This document shows positions 33,747 to 43,001 of a DNA stretch of 64,000 bases, in pieces. The stretch comes from a bacterium (GTDB lineage Bacteria; Actinomycetota; Acidimicrobiia; Spongiisociales; ZC4RG35). Made by a program: the position numbers and the translations under genes. Where the stretch lies: positions 24,122-88,121 of the forward strand of contig JAPPFD010000027.1 of NCBI GenBank assembly GCA_028823995.1, read 5' to 3'. The notes beneath the pieces are model-generated. The model did not search any database. It was not told the origin of the DNA and saw nothing but the letters and a program-made list of their open reading frames with translations. The stretch's first letter is position 1, and each line of letters starts with the position of its first letter.

Positions 33747-34238
33747 ATGACCGTTATCGACGATCTGCTCGCAAACAACGCCGGCTATGCGGAGAGCTTC
33801 GACAAGGGCGAACTGCCCCTGCCCCCCGGGCTGGGCCTGGCCGTGGTTGCGTGCATGGACGCACGCCTGGACACACACAGCCTGCTGGGGATCGCCGAAG
33901 GCGATGCTCACGTCATCCGGAACGCCGGTGGCGTGGTCACCGACGACGCCATCCGCTCTTTGACCATCTCCCAACGCCTGCTGGGCACGACGGCGATCAT
34001 GCTCATTCACCACACCGACTGCGGGATGCTGACCTTCCGCGACGACGACGTGAAGGACGCCATCACGGCCGACACCGGCCTGCGGCCGGCCTTCGCGCTG
34101 GAGGCTTTCGGTGACCTTGACGATGACGTGAGACAGTCGATGGCGCGGATCCAGGCAAGCCCGTTCGTTCCCAACAAGGGCGACGTTCGCGGCTTCGTGT
34201 ACGACTGCGCCACCGGGAGGCTGAACGAGGTCACCTGA
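33747..34238 (+). CDS. Beta-class carbonic anhydrase
   Basis: A 163-residue zinc enzyme hydrating CO2 to bicarbonate. Zinc ligands Cys36, His89 and Cys92 (CMDAR and HHTDCG) and the Asp38-Arg40 dyad are all present. It belongs to the short clade of beta enzymes. The start is the ATG at 33747, with AAGGAGG at 6 bp. Confidence 0.93.
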   Translation: MTVIDDLLANNAGYAESFDKGELPLPPGLGLAVVACMDARLDTHSLLGIAEGDAHVIRNAGGVVTDDAIRSLTISQRLLGTTAIMLIHHTDCGMLTFRDDDVKDAITADTGLRPAFALEAFGDLDDDVRQSMARIQASPFVPNKGDVRGFVYDCATGRLNEVT

Positions 34239-34347
34239 CCCTGCCTCCCCGCAGGAGGTAGATCCATTCCCGCAGGCGGCGGGACTTCGGTTCCTTCACG
34301 GAGGGAGGGGTGGGGGCTCTCGGGGCGTCCCGATGCTATGTTGACGC

Positions 34348-34914
34348 GTGATGGCCCTGTTCGTGACGGCCCGGGAACGTCGCCTGTGGCTCTGGGCCTT
34401 GGCGGCGGCGGTAGCTATCTACTCGACCCTTGGCCTGACGGGGACCCTGGCCCGGCGGACCAGCGAGGGCGATCCACTCGACGTCTTCCTGTTCTTCTTC
34501 GTGATGGGCCTCCTGGCGTTGACCGTGCTGGCCTACGGCCTTCAGATCCGGCCGCGAGGCGTCGAGATCGGGGTCCTGCTGGGGATTGCCGTGGTCTATT
34601 TCATGCTGTTCGCCCGGATGACGCTGGCCGAGCGAACTCATCTCATCGAATACAGCGTGCTGGCCACCTTCATACGCGAGGCGCTCTGGGAACGGAGGAA
34701 CGGGGGTCGACGCATGCCCTCACCCGGCCTCCTCGCCATCCTGACGACCACCCTGGTGGGAACCGTCGACGAATACCTCCAGGTGTTCATTCCCAGCCGG
34801 GTGTTCGACCCCATCGACATACTGTTCAACTTCCTGGCGGCCGTGATGACCGTCGCGGCCCTGGCGACCTTGTCCTGGATCCGAAGACGCACCCTGTCCC
34901 GCCCCGCCGGGTGA
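34348..34914 (+). CDS. VanZ-like membrane protein
   Basis: A 188-residue protein with four or five predicted membrane helices. The VanZ-family pattern is present: AERTHLIEYSVLA in the middle and TVDEYLQVFIPSRVFDPIDILFN, followed by a final helix. The role of the family is unclear beyond teicoplanin resistance in one member. GTG (34348) and ATG (34351) are adjacent starts. Confidence 0.75.
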   Translation: MMALFVTARERRLWLWALAAAVAIYSTLGLTGTLARRTSEGDPLDVFLFFFVMGLLALTVLAYGLQIRPRGVEIGVLLGIAVVYFMLFARMTLAERTHLIEYSVLATFIREALWERRNGGRRMPSPGLLAILTTTLVGTVDEYLQVFIPSRVFDPIDILFNFLAAVMTVAALATLSWIRRRTLSRPAG

Positions 34915-34981
34915 GGACCGGACCTCACCCGGAACACCCCTTTCGGGCACAGTTGGCAGGGATGGTCCGCCTATCCTTCAC

Positions 34982-35266
34982 ATGAAGGAATCTGACATGG
35001 GAGGTGGTATGACGAAAGCCAGCCAACGATCGGCCCTCCGGGAGGCGGGATTCACCAAGCCCCAGACAAATGCTCTGGCCATGGCTTTGGAGCCGCTGGC
35101 GACCAAGGAAGACCTGCTGGCATTAAAGGAAGACGTGAAAGGCGACCTGGCAGTGCTCCGCGGTGACGTGACAGAGATCCGCATTGACATTCGGTGGATG
35201 AAATGGGTGGGAGGGGCCATCGGCCTGACAGTCCTCGCCGAACTGGTCAGCGGCCTTTTCTCTTAG
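34982..35266 (+). CDS. Small coiled-coil protein with C-terminal membrane helix
   Basis: A 94-residue protein: a basic N-terminus, a charged helical stretch with repeating LATKEDLLALKEDVKGDLAVLRGDV, then a hydrophobic C-terminal helix (WVGGAIGLTVLAELVSGLF). This layout is seen in DUF1640-type and phage XhlA-type proteins. There are three in-frame ATGs (34982, 34997, 35009); the second has AAGGA at good spacing. Function unknown. Confidence 0.6.
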   Translation: MKESDMGGGMTKASQRSALREAGFTKPQTNALAMALEPLATKEDLLALKEDVKGDLAVLRGDVTEIRIDIRWMKWVGGAIGLTVLAELVSGLFS

Positions 35267-35331
35267 TCCATCGGGCCCGGACATCGCCCGGCAAGGCGAG
35301 GACGCCTGCCGGATCCGCTGAGAGCCGGAAC

Positions 35332-36492
35332 CTAATCCAGGAACTCGTCGAGCCCGATGGTGAACCGATGGTGGCGGATCTTGGAGAGCGCCTTGCGCTC
35401 CATCTGTCGGATGCGCTCCTTGGTCACCCGGAACTGGCGGGAGAGTTCCCCCAGCGTCCACACCCGCCCGTCCTCCAGCCCGAACCTGAGCCTCAGGATC
35501 TCCTGTTCCCGGTCTCTCAGGTTCTTCAGCACATGGGCCAGGTACCTCTGCAGGAAAGCCAGGGTGGCGGCGTCCAACGGGTCCTTGGCGTTGAGGTCCT
35601 CCACCAGATCGCCCACCGTGGTGCCGTCGTCTTCGGATCCCACCGGGTCCTGCAGGGAGATGGGACGCTGTGACAGCCTCACCATCCGCTCCACCACCTC
35701 CGGCCCGACCTCCAAGCGGGCGGCCAACTCGGCGGTGGTGGGCGGCCGTCCATGTTTCTGAGTGAGTTCCCGGCGGGCGTCGTTGAGCGGCGGTATCAGA
35801 GCGGCCAGGTAGGCGGGGACCCTGATCAGCCGGGACTGCTCTGAGAACATCTTGATCATGGGTTGTCTGATCCACCAGACCGCGTAGGTGGAGAACCGAA
35901 AGCCCTTGCGGTGGTCGAAACGCTGGGCGGCTTTCATGAGCCCGAGGTTCCCCTCCTGGATCAGATCCAGCAGGAGCGCTCCGTTCATGGAACCGAAGGT
36001 CTTGCGGGCGATGGACACCACCAGCCGCAGGTTGGACTCGACCATGCTGTTGTACGCCCTCTCCCCCTGCTCAACCCGCTTCTTGAGATCGCGTCGCTCC
36101 CCGGCCGACAGCCCCTTTTCTGCCAGTTTCTCCCCCGCCCGGACGCCGCTCTCGATCTGCACGGCCAACTCCACCTCCTGTTCGGGGGTGAGCAGCGCGT
36201 AGCGCCCGATCTCCCTCAGGTACTGGGTAACCGGGTCGCCCGGGGCCTCGGCCGGAGAGGACCCCGGCCGGTCTCGCCTTCCCCCCACATCCTCCACCTC
36301 CTCCACGACCCGGATGCCCTCCTGCGAAAGCCGGTTCATCAGGTTGATCCATCTTCCCTCCTCTTCCTGCGACTCCTCGTCGAACTCGTCGAGATCGGCC
36401 ATCAGTTCGGAAACGGTCAGGAACCCCCGCTGGCGGCCACGGCGAAGGATGGTCCCCATCCAGGCCTCGAAGCCCCCTCCCTTCGGGCTCAT
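35332..36492 (-). CDS. RNA polymerase sigma-70 factor, primary type
   Basis: A 386-residue sigma factor. Regions 1.2 and 2 begin near QYLREIGRYALLTPEQEVELA. The core binding and -10 recognition part reads FDHRKGFRFSTYAVWWIRQPM. Region 4 ends with TKERIRQMERKALSKIRHHR. It lacks a long region 1.1, and the stretch after WWIRQ (PMIKMFSEQSRLIRVP) is unlike that of most housekeeping sigmas. Its ATG overlaps the dnaG stop by 4 bp; the dnaG-rpoD order supports the primary factor, but a group 2 factor is possible. Confidence 0.85.
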   Translation of the reverse strand: MSPKGGGFEAWMGTILRRGRQRGFLTVSELMADLDEFDEESQEEEGRWINLMNRLSQEGIRVVEEVEDVGGRRDRPGSSPAEAPGDPVTQYLREIGRYALLTPEQEVELAVQIESGVRAGEKLAEKGLSAGERRDLKKRVEQGERAYNSMVESNLRLVVSIARKTFGSMNGALLLDLIQEGNLGLMKAAQRFDHRKGFRFSTYAVWWIRQPMIKMFSEQSRLIRVPAYLAALIPPLNDARRELTQKHGRPPTTAELAARLEVGPEVVERMVRLSQRPISLQDPVGSEDDGTTVGDLVEDLNAKDPLDAATLAFLQRYLAHVLKNLRDREQEILRLRFGLEDGRVWTLGELSRQFRVTKERIRQMERKALSKIRHHRFTIGLDEFLD

Positions 36493-38351
36493 CGCAGGTC
36501 TCCGGTCAACTCCTGGCGCCGGCGCTCCAGTTCCACCACCTGTGCGAGGAGCCGGGGGCGTTGGGGATCGTCGGCGGCCAGCGACCGCATCCGCGCTCCG
36601 ATGGCGTCCATCTCCCGGCGCAGCGCCGCTCCCCGGCACCGGATGACCAGCGGCCTCGGGTCGCCGGGCTCCGAACCTTCGGCTGAGATCGCCAGCAACT
36701 CCCGGTCCACCTCACCGGGAGAGCGCTCCTGCTCCGATGGATCGGAAGGGCCCTCCTCCCTCCATGCGATCGGCGTGGGCTGGCCGATCGGAGTGACCCG
36801 CCAGTCGGCTTCCACCTGCTGGAATGCCTGACGGTAGAGGTCCTGGCCGAACAGGGTGCTGTCCACCTCCAGTTCCCGGAGCGCCGGGTGGTTGGCCAGC
36901 ACCGCCTTGAGAAGCTCACGCTCCACGGCCGATCCCCTGTGAGCATGCCGGTCCCTGACCCGGGGCGCCGAAGCCGCGGAAGTGTCCGGCCGCCTCGTCC
37001 CCGTTCTGCCCGTTCTCCCGGCTCTGCCCGTTCTCCCCGCTCCCCTTGCTCCGCGGCGCACCACGGCCTGGATCTCGGAGAGGCCTGCACCGGTCATTCG
37101 CGACAGGGTCCGTTCGTACTCGGCCCTGGTGGCCTGGTCGGCCACCGCGGCCAGGAGCGGACCCAACTCGTTCACCGCCCGGGCGCGGGACTCCGGGTCG
37201 GTGAGATCCACTCCCGCCAGCCGCCTCTCCATGCGGTACTGGAGAGCCGGACGGGAGTCGTCCACGGCCTGGCGGACCTCCTCCAAGCGGGACTCCTGCA
37301 ACAGGTCGGCCGGGTCCTTCCCGTCGGGCAACTCGGCCACCCGCAGGTCAAGACGGCGCCCGCTCCGGCGGCTCACCCGCTCGCCTCTCAGCACCGCGTC
37401 GGAGCCCGCCCGGTCGGCGTCGAAGGCCAGGACGATCCGCTGTCCCAGGCGGCTCAGCACCTCGAGGTGGTCCTCTCCCAGGGCGGTCCCGCAGGTGGCG
37501 ACCGCCGACTCCATCCCGGCCTGGTGCATGGCGATCACGTCGGTGTACCCCTCCACCACCACCGCCCGATCGGACCGGCTGATCTCCCTGCGGGCCAGGT
37601 GGAGGCCGTAGAGAAGCCTCGATTTGCGATAGAGGGGCGTCTCCGGCGAGTTGAGGTACTTCGGCCCGTCGCCGCTCATCAGCCGGGCGCCGAATCCCAC
37701 CGGATCCCCCCGCAGGTCGTGGATGGGAAACATGATGCGTCCCCAGAAGCGGTCCCGGACCCCGTCGTCGCCGGGACCCCTGTCCCATCCGCGCCGCACC
37801 GCCAATCCGGCCCGCTCCATCACCGAGTTGGACACCCCCGCCGATCGCAGTTCGGTCCCCAGAGACGGCTCTTCGGCGGGCGAGAAGCCCAGGCCGAACT
37901 TCTCGATGAGCGCCCGGTCATAGCCCCGGGACCGCAGGTAGGCGCGGGCGGGGCCCGCATCGGCGGCGGAAAGAAGCCTTCGGGTGTAGAAGTCGACCGC
38001 CCGGCGCATCACGTCCACCAGGCGCTCGCGCTCGGCGGCCCTCTTCCCGTCTCCCGGCCGGTGGGTTAAGACGATGCCGGCCTGTCTGGCCAGGGCCTGA
38101 AGGGCGTCGGGAAAGGAGAGGCCCTGGGTCTCCTGCACCAGGGTGAACACGTCCCCGCCCTTGTGGCAGCCGAAGCAGTAGAACAGTCCCCTCGCCGGGT
38201 CGATGGAGAGAGAGGGCGTCTTCTCCTGGTGAAACGGGCAGAGTGCGGTAAAGCTCCGGCCCGACCGCTTCACCTTGGTGATGGCCGCGAACTGCTCCAC
38301 CAGGTTGACCGCCGCTCGGACCCGCTCCCGGTCGTCATCCCCCCTAACCAT
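36489..38351 (-). CDS. dnaG: DNA primase
   Basis: A 620-residue primase that makes RNA primers at the replication fork. The N-terminal CHC2 zinc finger has Cys38, His41, Cys59 and Cys62. The TOPRIM part follows, with VVEGYTDVIAMHQAG and LAFDADRAGSDA. A low-complexity Arg/Gly/Thr linker (about 440-465) precedes the C-terminal helicase-interaction domain. Coupled to the sigma gene. Confidence 0.96.
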   Translation of the reverse strand: MVRGDDDRERVRAAVNLVEQFAAITKVKRSGRSFTALCPFHQEKTPSLSIDPARGLFYCFGCHKGGDVFTLVQETQGLSFPDALQALARQAGIVLTHRPGDGKRAAERERLVDVMRRAVDFYTRRLLSAADAGPARAYLRSRGYDRALIEKFGLGFSPAEEPSLGTELRSAGVSNSVMERAGLAVRRGWDRGPGDDGVRDRFWGRIMFPIHDLRGDPVGFGARLMSGDGPKYLNSPETPLYRKSRLLYGLHLARREISRSDRAVVVEGYTDVIAMHQAGMESAVATCGTALGEDHLEVLSRLGQRIVLAFDADRAGSDAVLRGERVSRRSGRRLDLRVAELPDGKDPADLLQESRLEEVRQAVDDSRPALQYRMERRLAGVDLTDPESRARAVNELGPLLAAVADQATRAEYERTLSRMTGAGLSEIQAVVRRGARGAGRTGRAGRTGRTGTRRPDTSAASAPRVRDRHAHRGSAVERELLKAVLANHPALRELEVDSTLFGQDLYRQAFQQVEADWRVTPIGQPTPIAWREEGPSDPSEQERSPGEVDRELLAISAEGSEPGDPRPLVIRCRGAALRREMDAIGARMRSLAADDPQRPRLLAQVVELERRRQELTGDLR

Positions 38352-38357
38352 GGGCTG

Positions 38358-39224
38358 TCATCCTAGCCCGGCCGGCGCCGCGGTGAAGGCCAGTTCCAGT
38401 CCGATCTCGTCCCCCACATTGGCCACGAAGGGGACCGAAGGAATGTTCAGACCGAAGTCCGAGCGCAGCACCGTGGTCGAGGCCAGCCCCACCAACCGCT
38501 CGTCGGCGTCCCACCGGGCGACGACCGTGAAGGTGACCGCCCGGGTGATGTCTCGCACCGTCAGGTCGCCCGCCACCGAGAAGCTGTATTCGCCTCCTGC
38601 CTCCGCCGCGCCCGACAGACCGGTGATCCCGGTGGGGCTGAAGGTGATGAACTCGTACTGCTCGGCGGCCAGGATCGGGCCCCGGATGGCCCGGTCCCGG
38701 TTGCCGGAGTCGGTGGCAAAGGTCCGGGCGTTGATGAGGATCTCCCCCATCTGCGAGCGCGACAGGTCGGAGACGTCCACCCTCACCCTCCCCACCACCT
38801 CGGTGGTAACCCCCACCACCGTGAACGGCTCGCCCCGGAGGTCCTCATAGATCGAAAAGCGCGCCTCGGTGCCCTCCGACAACTCCAGTTCCACCACATC
38901 CGCCGACTCGATGGGCTCCTCGATTGCCTCCTCTTCGGGGGCCTCCTCGGCGTCCTCGGCCCCGGACGGCTCGGGGGCGGGTTGAGTGGGAGGAGCCTCG
39001 GCCTCGCCATCGCCGCCCTCCCCGTCGTCTGCAGGCGCCGCCGTGGTGGCGGGAGCCTCCTCGGTCGTCTCGGTCGTCTCGGTTGCGGCCGCTGGCTCGG
39101 CTGTGATAGGGGGAGCGGTCACCGGGGTGGGGTCGCCCACGTTCCCGGCCACGTAGAACCAGATCACCCCCGCCAACGCGGCGGCGACCACCGCCAGCGC
39201 GCCGACCAGGGCTTTGCGGCTCAC
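38358..39224 (-). CDS. Membrane-anchored YceI family protein
   Basis: A 288-residue protein. One N-terminal helix (LVGALAVVAAALAGVIWFYV) anchors it. A roughly 85-residue linker rich in Glu, Ala, Thr and Pro follows, and then a YceI lipocalin-like domain from about residue 115 (FSIYEDLRGEPFTVVGVT to NIPSVPFVANVGDEIGLEL). YceI domains bind polyisoprenoid chains. The gene overlaps glyS by 4 bp, and uppS, which makes polyprenyl phosphate, is two genes away; a lipid-carrier role is inferred. Confidence 0.85.
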   Translation of the reverse strand: MSRKALVGALAVVAAALAGVIWFYVAGNVGDPTPVTAPPITAEPAAATETTETTEEAPATTAAPADDGEGGDGEAEAPPTQPAPEPSGAEDAEEAPEEEAIEEPIESADVVELELSEGTEARFSIYEDLRGEPFTVVGVTTEVVGRVRVDVSDLSRSQMGEILINARTFATDSGNRDRAIRGPILAAEQYEFITFSPTGITGLSGAAEAGGEYSFSVAGDLTVRDITRAVTFTVVARWDADERLVGLASTTVLRSDFGLNIPSVPFVANVGDEIGLELAFTAAPAGLG

Positions 39225-40525
39225 AGTCCCAGGTGCTCCACCAGGTAGGGGTACAACCGGTCGGCGCTCACCCGGTCCTGGTGCATGGTGTCGCGGTGGC
39301 GGACCGTCACCGACTGGTCATCCAGCGAGTCGAAGTCATAGGTGACGCACAGCGGCGTGCCGATCTCGTCCTGCCGGCGGTAACGGCGCCCTATCGACTG
39401 GGTTATGTCGAACTCCACCGACATCCTCCTGCTCAGGTCGTCGGCGATCCGCGAGGCCGGCTCCACCAACGCCGGCTTCCGGGAGAGAGGAAGAACCGCC
39501 GCCTTGTAGGGCGCCAGGCGCGCATCGAGCCCCAGCACCACCCGTTCGGAGCCCCGGACCTGTTCGGTCCGGTAGGCGTCTATCAGGAAGGCAAAGGTGG
39601 TGCGGGTGGCGCCCGCGGCCGGCTCTATCACGTAGGGGACCACCCGGGTGCCGGTGGCAGGGTCGAAATAGCTCAGGTCCTCCCCGGAGTGCTCGGTGTG
39701 CTGTCTGAGGTCGAAGTCGGTCCGGTTGGCGATCCCCTCCAACTCGTCCCACCCCCACGAGAACCGGTACTCCACGTCGACCGTCTCCACCGAGTAGTGC
39801 GACAACTCGTCGTCGCCGTGGGGACGGATCCGCAGGTTGTCGGGGTTCATCCCCAGGTCCAGGTACCAGCGCCGCCGGGCGTCCACCCAGTACTCGAACC
39901 ACTGCGCCGCCTCGGAGGGATCGCAGAACCACTCCATCTCCATCTGCTCGAACTCCCGGGTCCGGAAGACGAACTGGCCGGGGGTGATCTCGTTGCGGAA
40001 GGACTTTCCGACCTGCGCCACCCCGAAGGGGAGCTTCTGGCGGGAGACCCGGAGCACGTTGGCGAAGTTGATGAAGATGCCCTGGGCGGTCTCGGGTCGC
40101 AGGTAGACGAGGTTGTCGTCGGTCTCCACCGGCCCCATGTGGGTGCGAAGCATCAGGTTGAAGTGCCGGGGCTCGGTGAAGGTGCCGCTCCTGCCGCACC
40201 CCGGGCACTGGTCGGGGCGGGGAAGGCGGTCCTGGCGGAAGCGCTGATGGCAGCCCCGGCACTCCACCAGCGGATCGGTGAAAACCGCCTCGTGCCCGGA
40301 GGCCTGCCACACCCGGCGTGACTGGATGACGGCCGAGTCGATTCCCACCACGTCCCGGCGGGCGCCCACCATCGAGCGCCACCACTCGTTCTTCACGTTT
40401 CTGAGCAGTTCCACCCCCAGCGGGCCGTAGTCGTACGCGGAGCGGAGGCCCCCATAGATCTCGGAGGAGGGAAAAGCGAACCCCCGTCGGCGGGACAGGT
40501 TGACAATGGTTTCCAGGCTGGTCAT
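39221..40525 (-). CDS. glyS: Glycyl-tRNA synthetase, homodimeric type
   Basis: A 434-residue class II synthetase of the alpha2 type. It starts with LSRRRGFAFPSSEIYGG, has a zinc-knuckle insertion with CRGCHQRF and CPGCGRSG, motif 2 in VGKSFRNEITPGQFVFRTREFEQMEME, and the C-terminal anticodon-binding domain. ATG at 40525. Confidence 0.96.
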   Translation of the reverse strand: MTSLETIVNLSRRRGFAFPSSEIYGGLRSAYDYGPLGVELLRNVKNEWWRSMVGARRDVVGIDSAVIQSRRVWQASGHEAVFTDPLVECRGCHQRFRQDRLPRPDQCPGCGRSGTFTEPRHFNLMLRTHMGPVETDDNLVYLRPETAQGIFINFANVLRVSRQKLPFGVAQVGKSFRNEITPGQFVFRTREFEQMEMEWFCDPSEAAQWFEYWVDARRRWYLDLGMNPDNLRIRPHGDDELSHYSVETVDVEYRFSWGWDELEGIANRTDFDLRQHTEHSGEDLSYFDPATGTRVVPYVIEPAAGATRTTFAFLIDAYRTEQVRGSERVVLGLDARLAPYKAAVLPLSRKPALVEPASRIADDLSRRMSVEFDITQSIGRRYRRQDEIGTPLCVTYDFDSLDDQSVTVRHRDTMHQDRVSADRLYPYLVEHLGL

Positions 40526-40541
40526 GAGGACAAGCGCAAGG

Positions 40542-41279
40542 CTACCCGCCGGATGGCTCTATTGATTCCCGAACCCGGCCAAAACGCCGCTCCCGCCGTT
40601 GGTAGTCAGCGATCGCCTCGGCCAGGTGGGTGCGGTCGAAATCAGGCCACAGCACCTCGGTGAAGTACAACTCCGCATACGCCGCCTGCCAGAGGAGGAA
40701 GTTGGACAGCCGGCTCTCCCCGGAAGTGCGGATGATCAGGTCGGCGTCGGGCATCTCGGGGACTCCCAACCGGGCCGCCAGGGCGGTCTCGTCCACCTCA
40801 CCGGGCTGGATCCGGCCCGCCGCCGCGTCGGCCGCCAGGGCGCGCGCCGCGTCGGCTATCTCCCGGCGGGACCCGTAGTTGAAGGCGATCACCAGGTTCA
40901 GCCTGGTGTTGTGAGCGGTGAGGGAAAGGGTCTCGGAGATCCGCCGGCGGACGCTGTCGGGTATCCGGGGATCCGAGAGGTCCCCCGCCACGTGCAGGCG
41001 CGCTCCCCGCTCCACCAGCTCATGCCCGCGGCGCGCCAGCAGGTCGTCGCAGAACTTCATCAGAAAGGAGACCTCTTCGGCCGAACGCTGCCAGTTCTCG
41101 GTGGAGAACAGGAACAGGGTGAACCACTCGATCCCCGCCTCCAGGGCCCCCTCCAGCACGTCCAGGACAGCCTTCTCCCCAGCGGCGTGCCCGGCCACCC
41201 GGGGGAGGCCGCGCTTGGCTGCCCAGCGCCCGTTCCCGTCCATAATCACGCCCACGTGGCGGGGAGGGGCGAAGCTCAT
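40542..41279 (-). CDS. uppS: Isoprenyl (undecaprenyl-type) diphosphate synthase
   Basis: A 245-residue cis-prenyltransferase making the lipid carrier for cell-wall synthesis. The catalytic Asp is in VIMDGNGRWA. FLFSTENWQR, NYGSRREI and DLIIRTSGESRLSNFLLWQAAYAE are all conserved. The start overlaps recO by 4 bp. Confidence 0.95.
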   Translation of the reverse strand: MSFAPPRHVGVIMDGNGRWAAKRGLPRVAGHAAGEKAVLDVLEGALEAGIEWFTLFLFSTENWQRSAEEVSFLMKFCDDLLARRGHELVERGARLHVAGDLSDPRIPDSVRRRISETLSLTAHNTRLNLVIAFNYGSRREIADAARALAADAAAGRIQPGEVDETALAARLGVPEMPDADLIIRTSGESRLSNFLLWQAAYAELYFTEVLWPDFDRTHLAEAIADYQRRERRFGRVRESIEPSGG

Positions 41280-41995
41280 GAGGGCGCGGCCAACGAGCGA
41301 AAACTCCGGTCGAGATGCACCTCGAGGAACCTGCAGACCACGCTCATGGCTTGGGTCGACAAGTCGACGGTGGTCGCGGGCAGATCACCCAGATCGGCCC
41401 GGGCCAGGTCGCGGAGGTGCTGGGTCACTCCCCCCACGAGCCGCACCGAGCCCTGGGTGTGACATCTCTCACACGTCACCCCTCCACCCGCGAAATTGAA
41501 CCTGGCGAGGCCGTCGGTCCCCCCGCAGGAGGCGCACCACTCCAGGGCTGGCGCCACCCCCACCACCTCCGCCAGGCGCAGCAGGAAGGCGGTGGTCAAA
41601 CCGGGGATGTCCTCTGTGGACGACAGCACCTCCAGGCTCTCGGCCAGCAGGTCGAACAGTATCTGTGAACTCTGTTCCTGTTGAGCCACGCCGTCCGCCG
41701 CGTTCACCATTGTCGAGGCGGCCAGCAGGCGATCCAGGTCGGTCCGCAACTCCGGATAGGCCGACACCACCGTGACCGAGGTGATCAGATCCAGTTCCCG
41801 GCCCCGGTGCAAAACCAACTCCACCCGGCAGAAGGGCTCCAGGCGGCCCCGGAGGCGGCTCCTTACCTTGCGGACCCCCCGAGCCACGGTGCGAAGCTTC
41901 CCCCTCTCGGGACTGAGCAGCACCACGACCCGGTCAGCCTCCCCGAAGGGGTAGCTGCGAAGCACTATCCCCTCCTGATGGCTGATCTTGCTCAT
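41276..41995 (-). CDS. recO: DNA repair protein RecO
   Basis: A 239-residue recombination mediator that loads RecA with RecR. The N-terminal OB fold starts HQEGIVLRSYPFGEADRVVVLLSPERG. The zinc module is CASCGG and CERCHTQG. Order recO-uppS-glyS matches other actinobacteria. Confidence 0.94.
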   Translation of the reverse strand: MSKISHQEGIVLRSYPFGEADRVVVLLSPERGKLRTVARGVRKVRSRLRGRLEPFCRVELVLHRGRELDLITSVTVVSAYPELRTDLDRLLAASTMVNAADGVAQQEQSSQILFDLLAESLEVLSSTEDIPGLTTAFLLRLAEVVGVAPALEWCASCGGTDGLARFNFAGGGVTCERCHTQGSVRLVGGVTQHLRDLARADLGDLPATTVDLSTQAMSVVCRFLEVHLDRSFRSLAAPS

Positions 41996-42055
41996 ATGAA
42001 AGGGTATTTCTGCGGGTCGGAGCTATTCACCCAAAGCGCTCCGAGGGGTGACGCT

Positions 42056-42988
42056 TCACACCACCACATTGACCCACTCGCCCTCTCCGCGGAAGGCTTG
42101 AAGGTTGACCGCGAAGATCTCGGCCAGCCGATCGGCGTACTGGGGTGAAAAGCCCCCAAGGTGGGGAGTGAGCACCACCTTGTGATGGCTCCACAGGGGT
42201 GAGTCCTCTCCGGGGGGCTCGGGATAGGTGACGTCCAGGCCCGCCCCGCGGAGTTCGCCCGAGTCAAGAGCCTCCAACAGCGCCTCGGTGTCCACTGTCG
42301 AACCTCGGCCCACGTTCACGAACCACCCGTCCCCCAGGGCCTCGAGTTCTTCTGCCCCCACCTGCGGCGGCGCTCCACGGCCAAAGGGGAGCGCGTTGAT
42401 CACCGCGTCCGCTCTCCGGAAGACCTCGACGGTGCCCTCGGGGCCATATACCTCGGAGGCCGACCCCTCGTAGGAGTCGGGGTGTCGCTTGGTGCCGATC
42501 ACCTCCATCCCCCAGGCCTTGGCCCGCCAGGCTATCTCCTCACCCACCGCCCCCAGACCCAGTATCCCCAGCGTGGAGCCGGTCAGTTCGTGACACATCG
42601 CCTGCCTCCAGATCCCCCGGTCCCCGTAGCGCACCGACTTTCCCACCCGCCGGGTCATGGCCAACAACATCGCGAAGGCGTGCTCCGCCACCGCCGGAGC
42701 GTTGGCGCCCCGGCCCGAGGTCAGGCGGATGCCGGCCTCCTCCAACTTCTCCCAGGGGTAGCTGTCGCAACCCGAGGAGATCGACTGTATCCAGCGCAGA
42801 CCGAGCGCAAGGCACTCGTCGGTCCAGATGAAGCTGACCAGAATCTCCGACCGGGGATCCGCAAGGCTTTCGGTCAAGCCTTCCAAGTCCGGCGGAGAGA
42901 TCACCTCCACTCCCGGGACCTTGGCCAGGCTGTCCCGCACGCCCCAAGGGTGACAGGGATGGAGCACCACCCGGTGCGGACCGCTCAT
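42056..42988 (-). CDS. D-isomer-specific 2-hydroxyacid dehydrogenase
   Basis: A 310-residue NAD(P)-dependent oxidoreductase. The Rossmann loop is GILGLGAVGEEIAWRAKAWG. The catalytic residues are Arg in VNVGRGSTVDTEAL, Glu in YPEPPGEDSPLW, and His in VVLTPHLGG. The substrate is a 2-oxo or 2-hydroxy acid that cannot be specified. Confidence 0.9.
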   Translation of the reverse strand: MSGPHRVVLHPCHPWGVRDSLAKVPGVEVISPPDLEGLTESLADPRSEILVSFIWTDECLALGLRWIQSISSGCDSYPWEKLEEAGIRLTSGRGANAPAVAEHAFAMLLAMTRRVGKSVRYGDRGIWRQAMCHELTGSTLGILGLGAVGEEIAWRAKAWGMEVIGTKRHPDSYEGSASEVYGPEGTVEVFRRADAVINALPFGRGAPPQVGAEELEALGDGWFVNVGRGSTVDTEALLEALDSGELRGAGLDVTYPEPPGEDSPLWSHHKVVLTPHLGGFSPQYADRLAEIFAVNLQAFRGEGEWVNVVV

Positions 42989-43001
42989 CGGCCAGGTGGA
43001 T

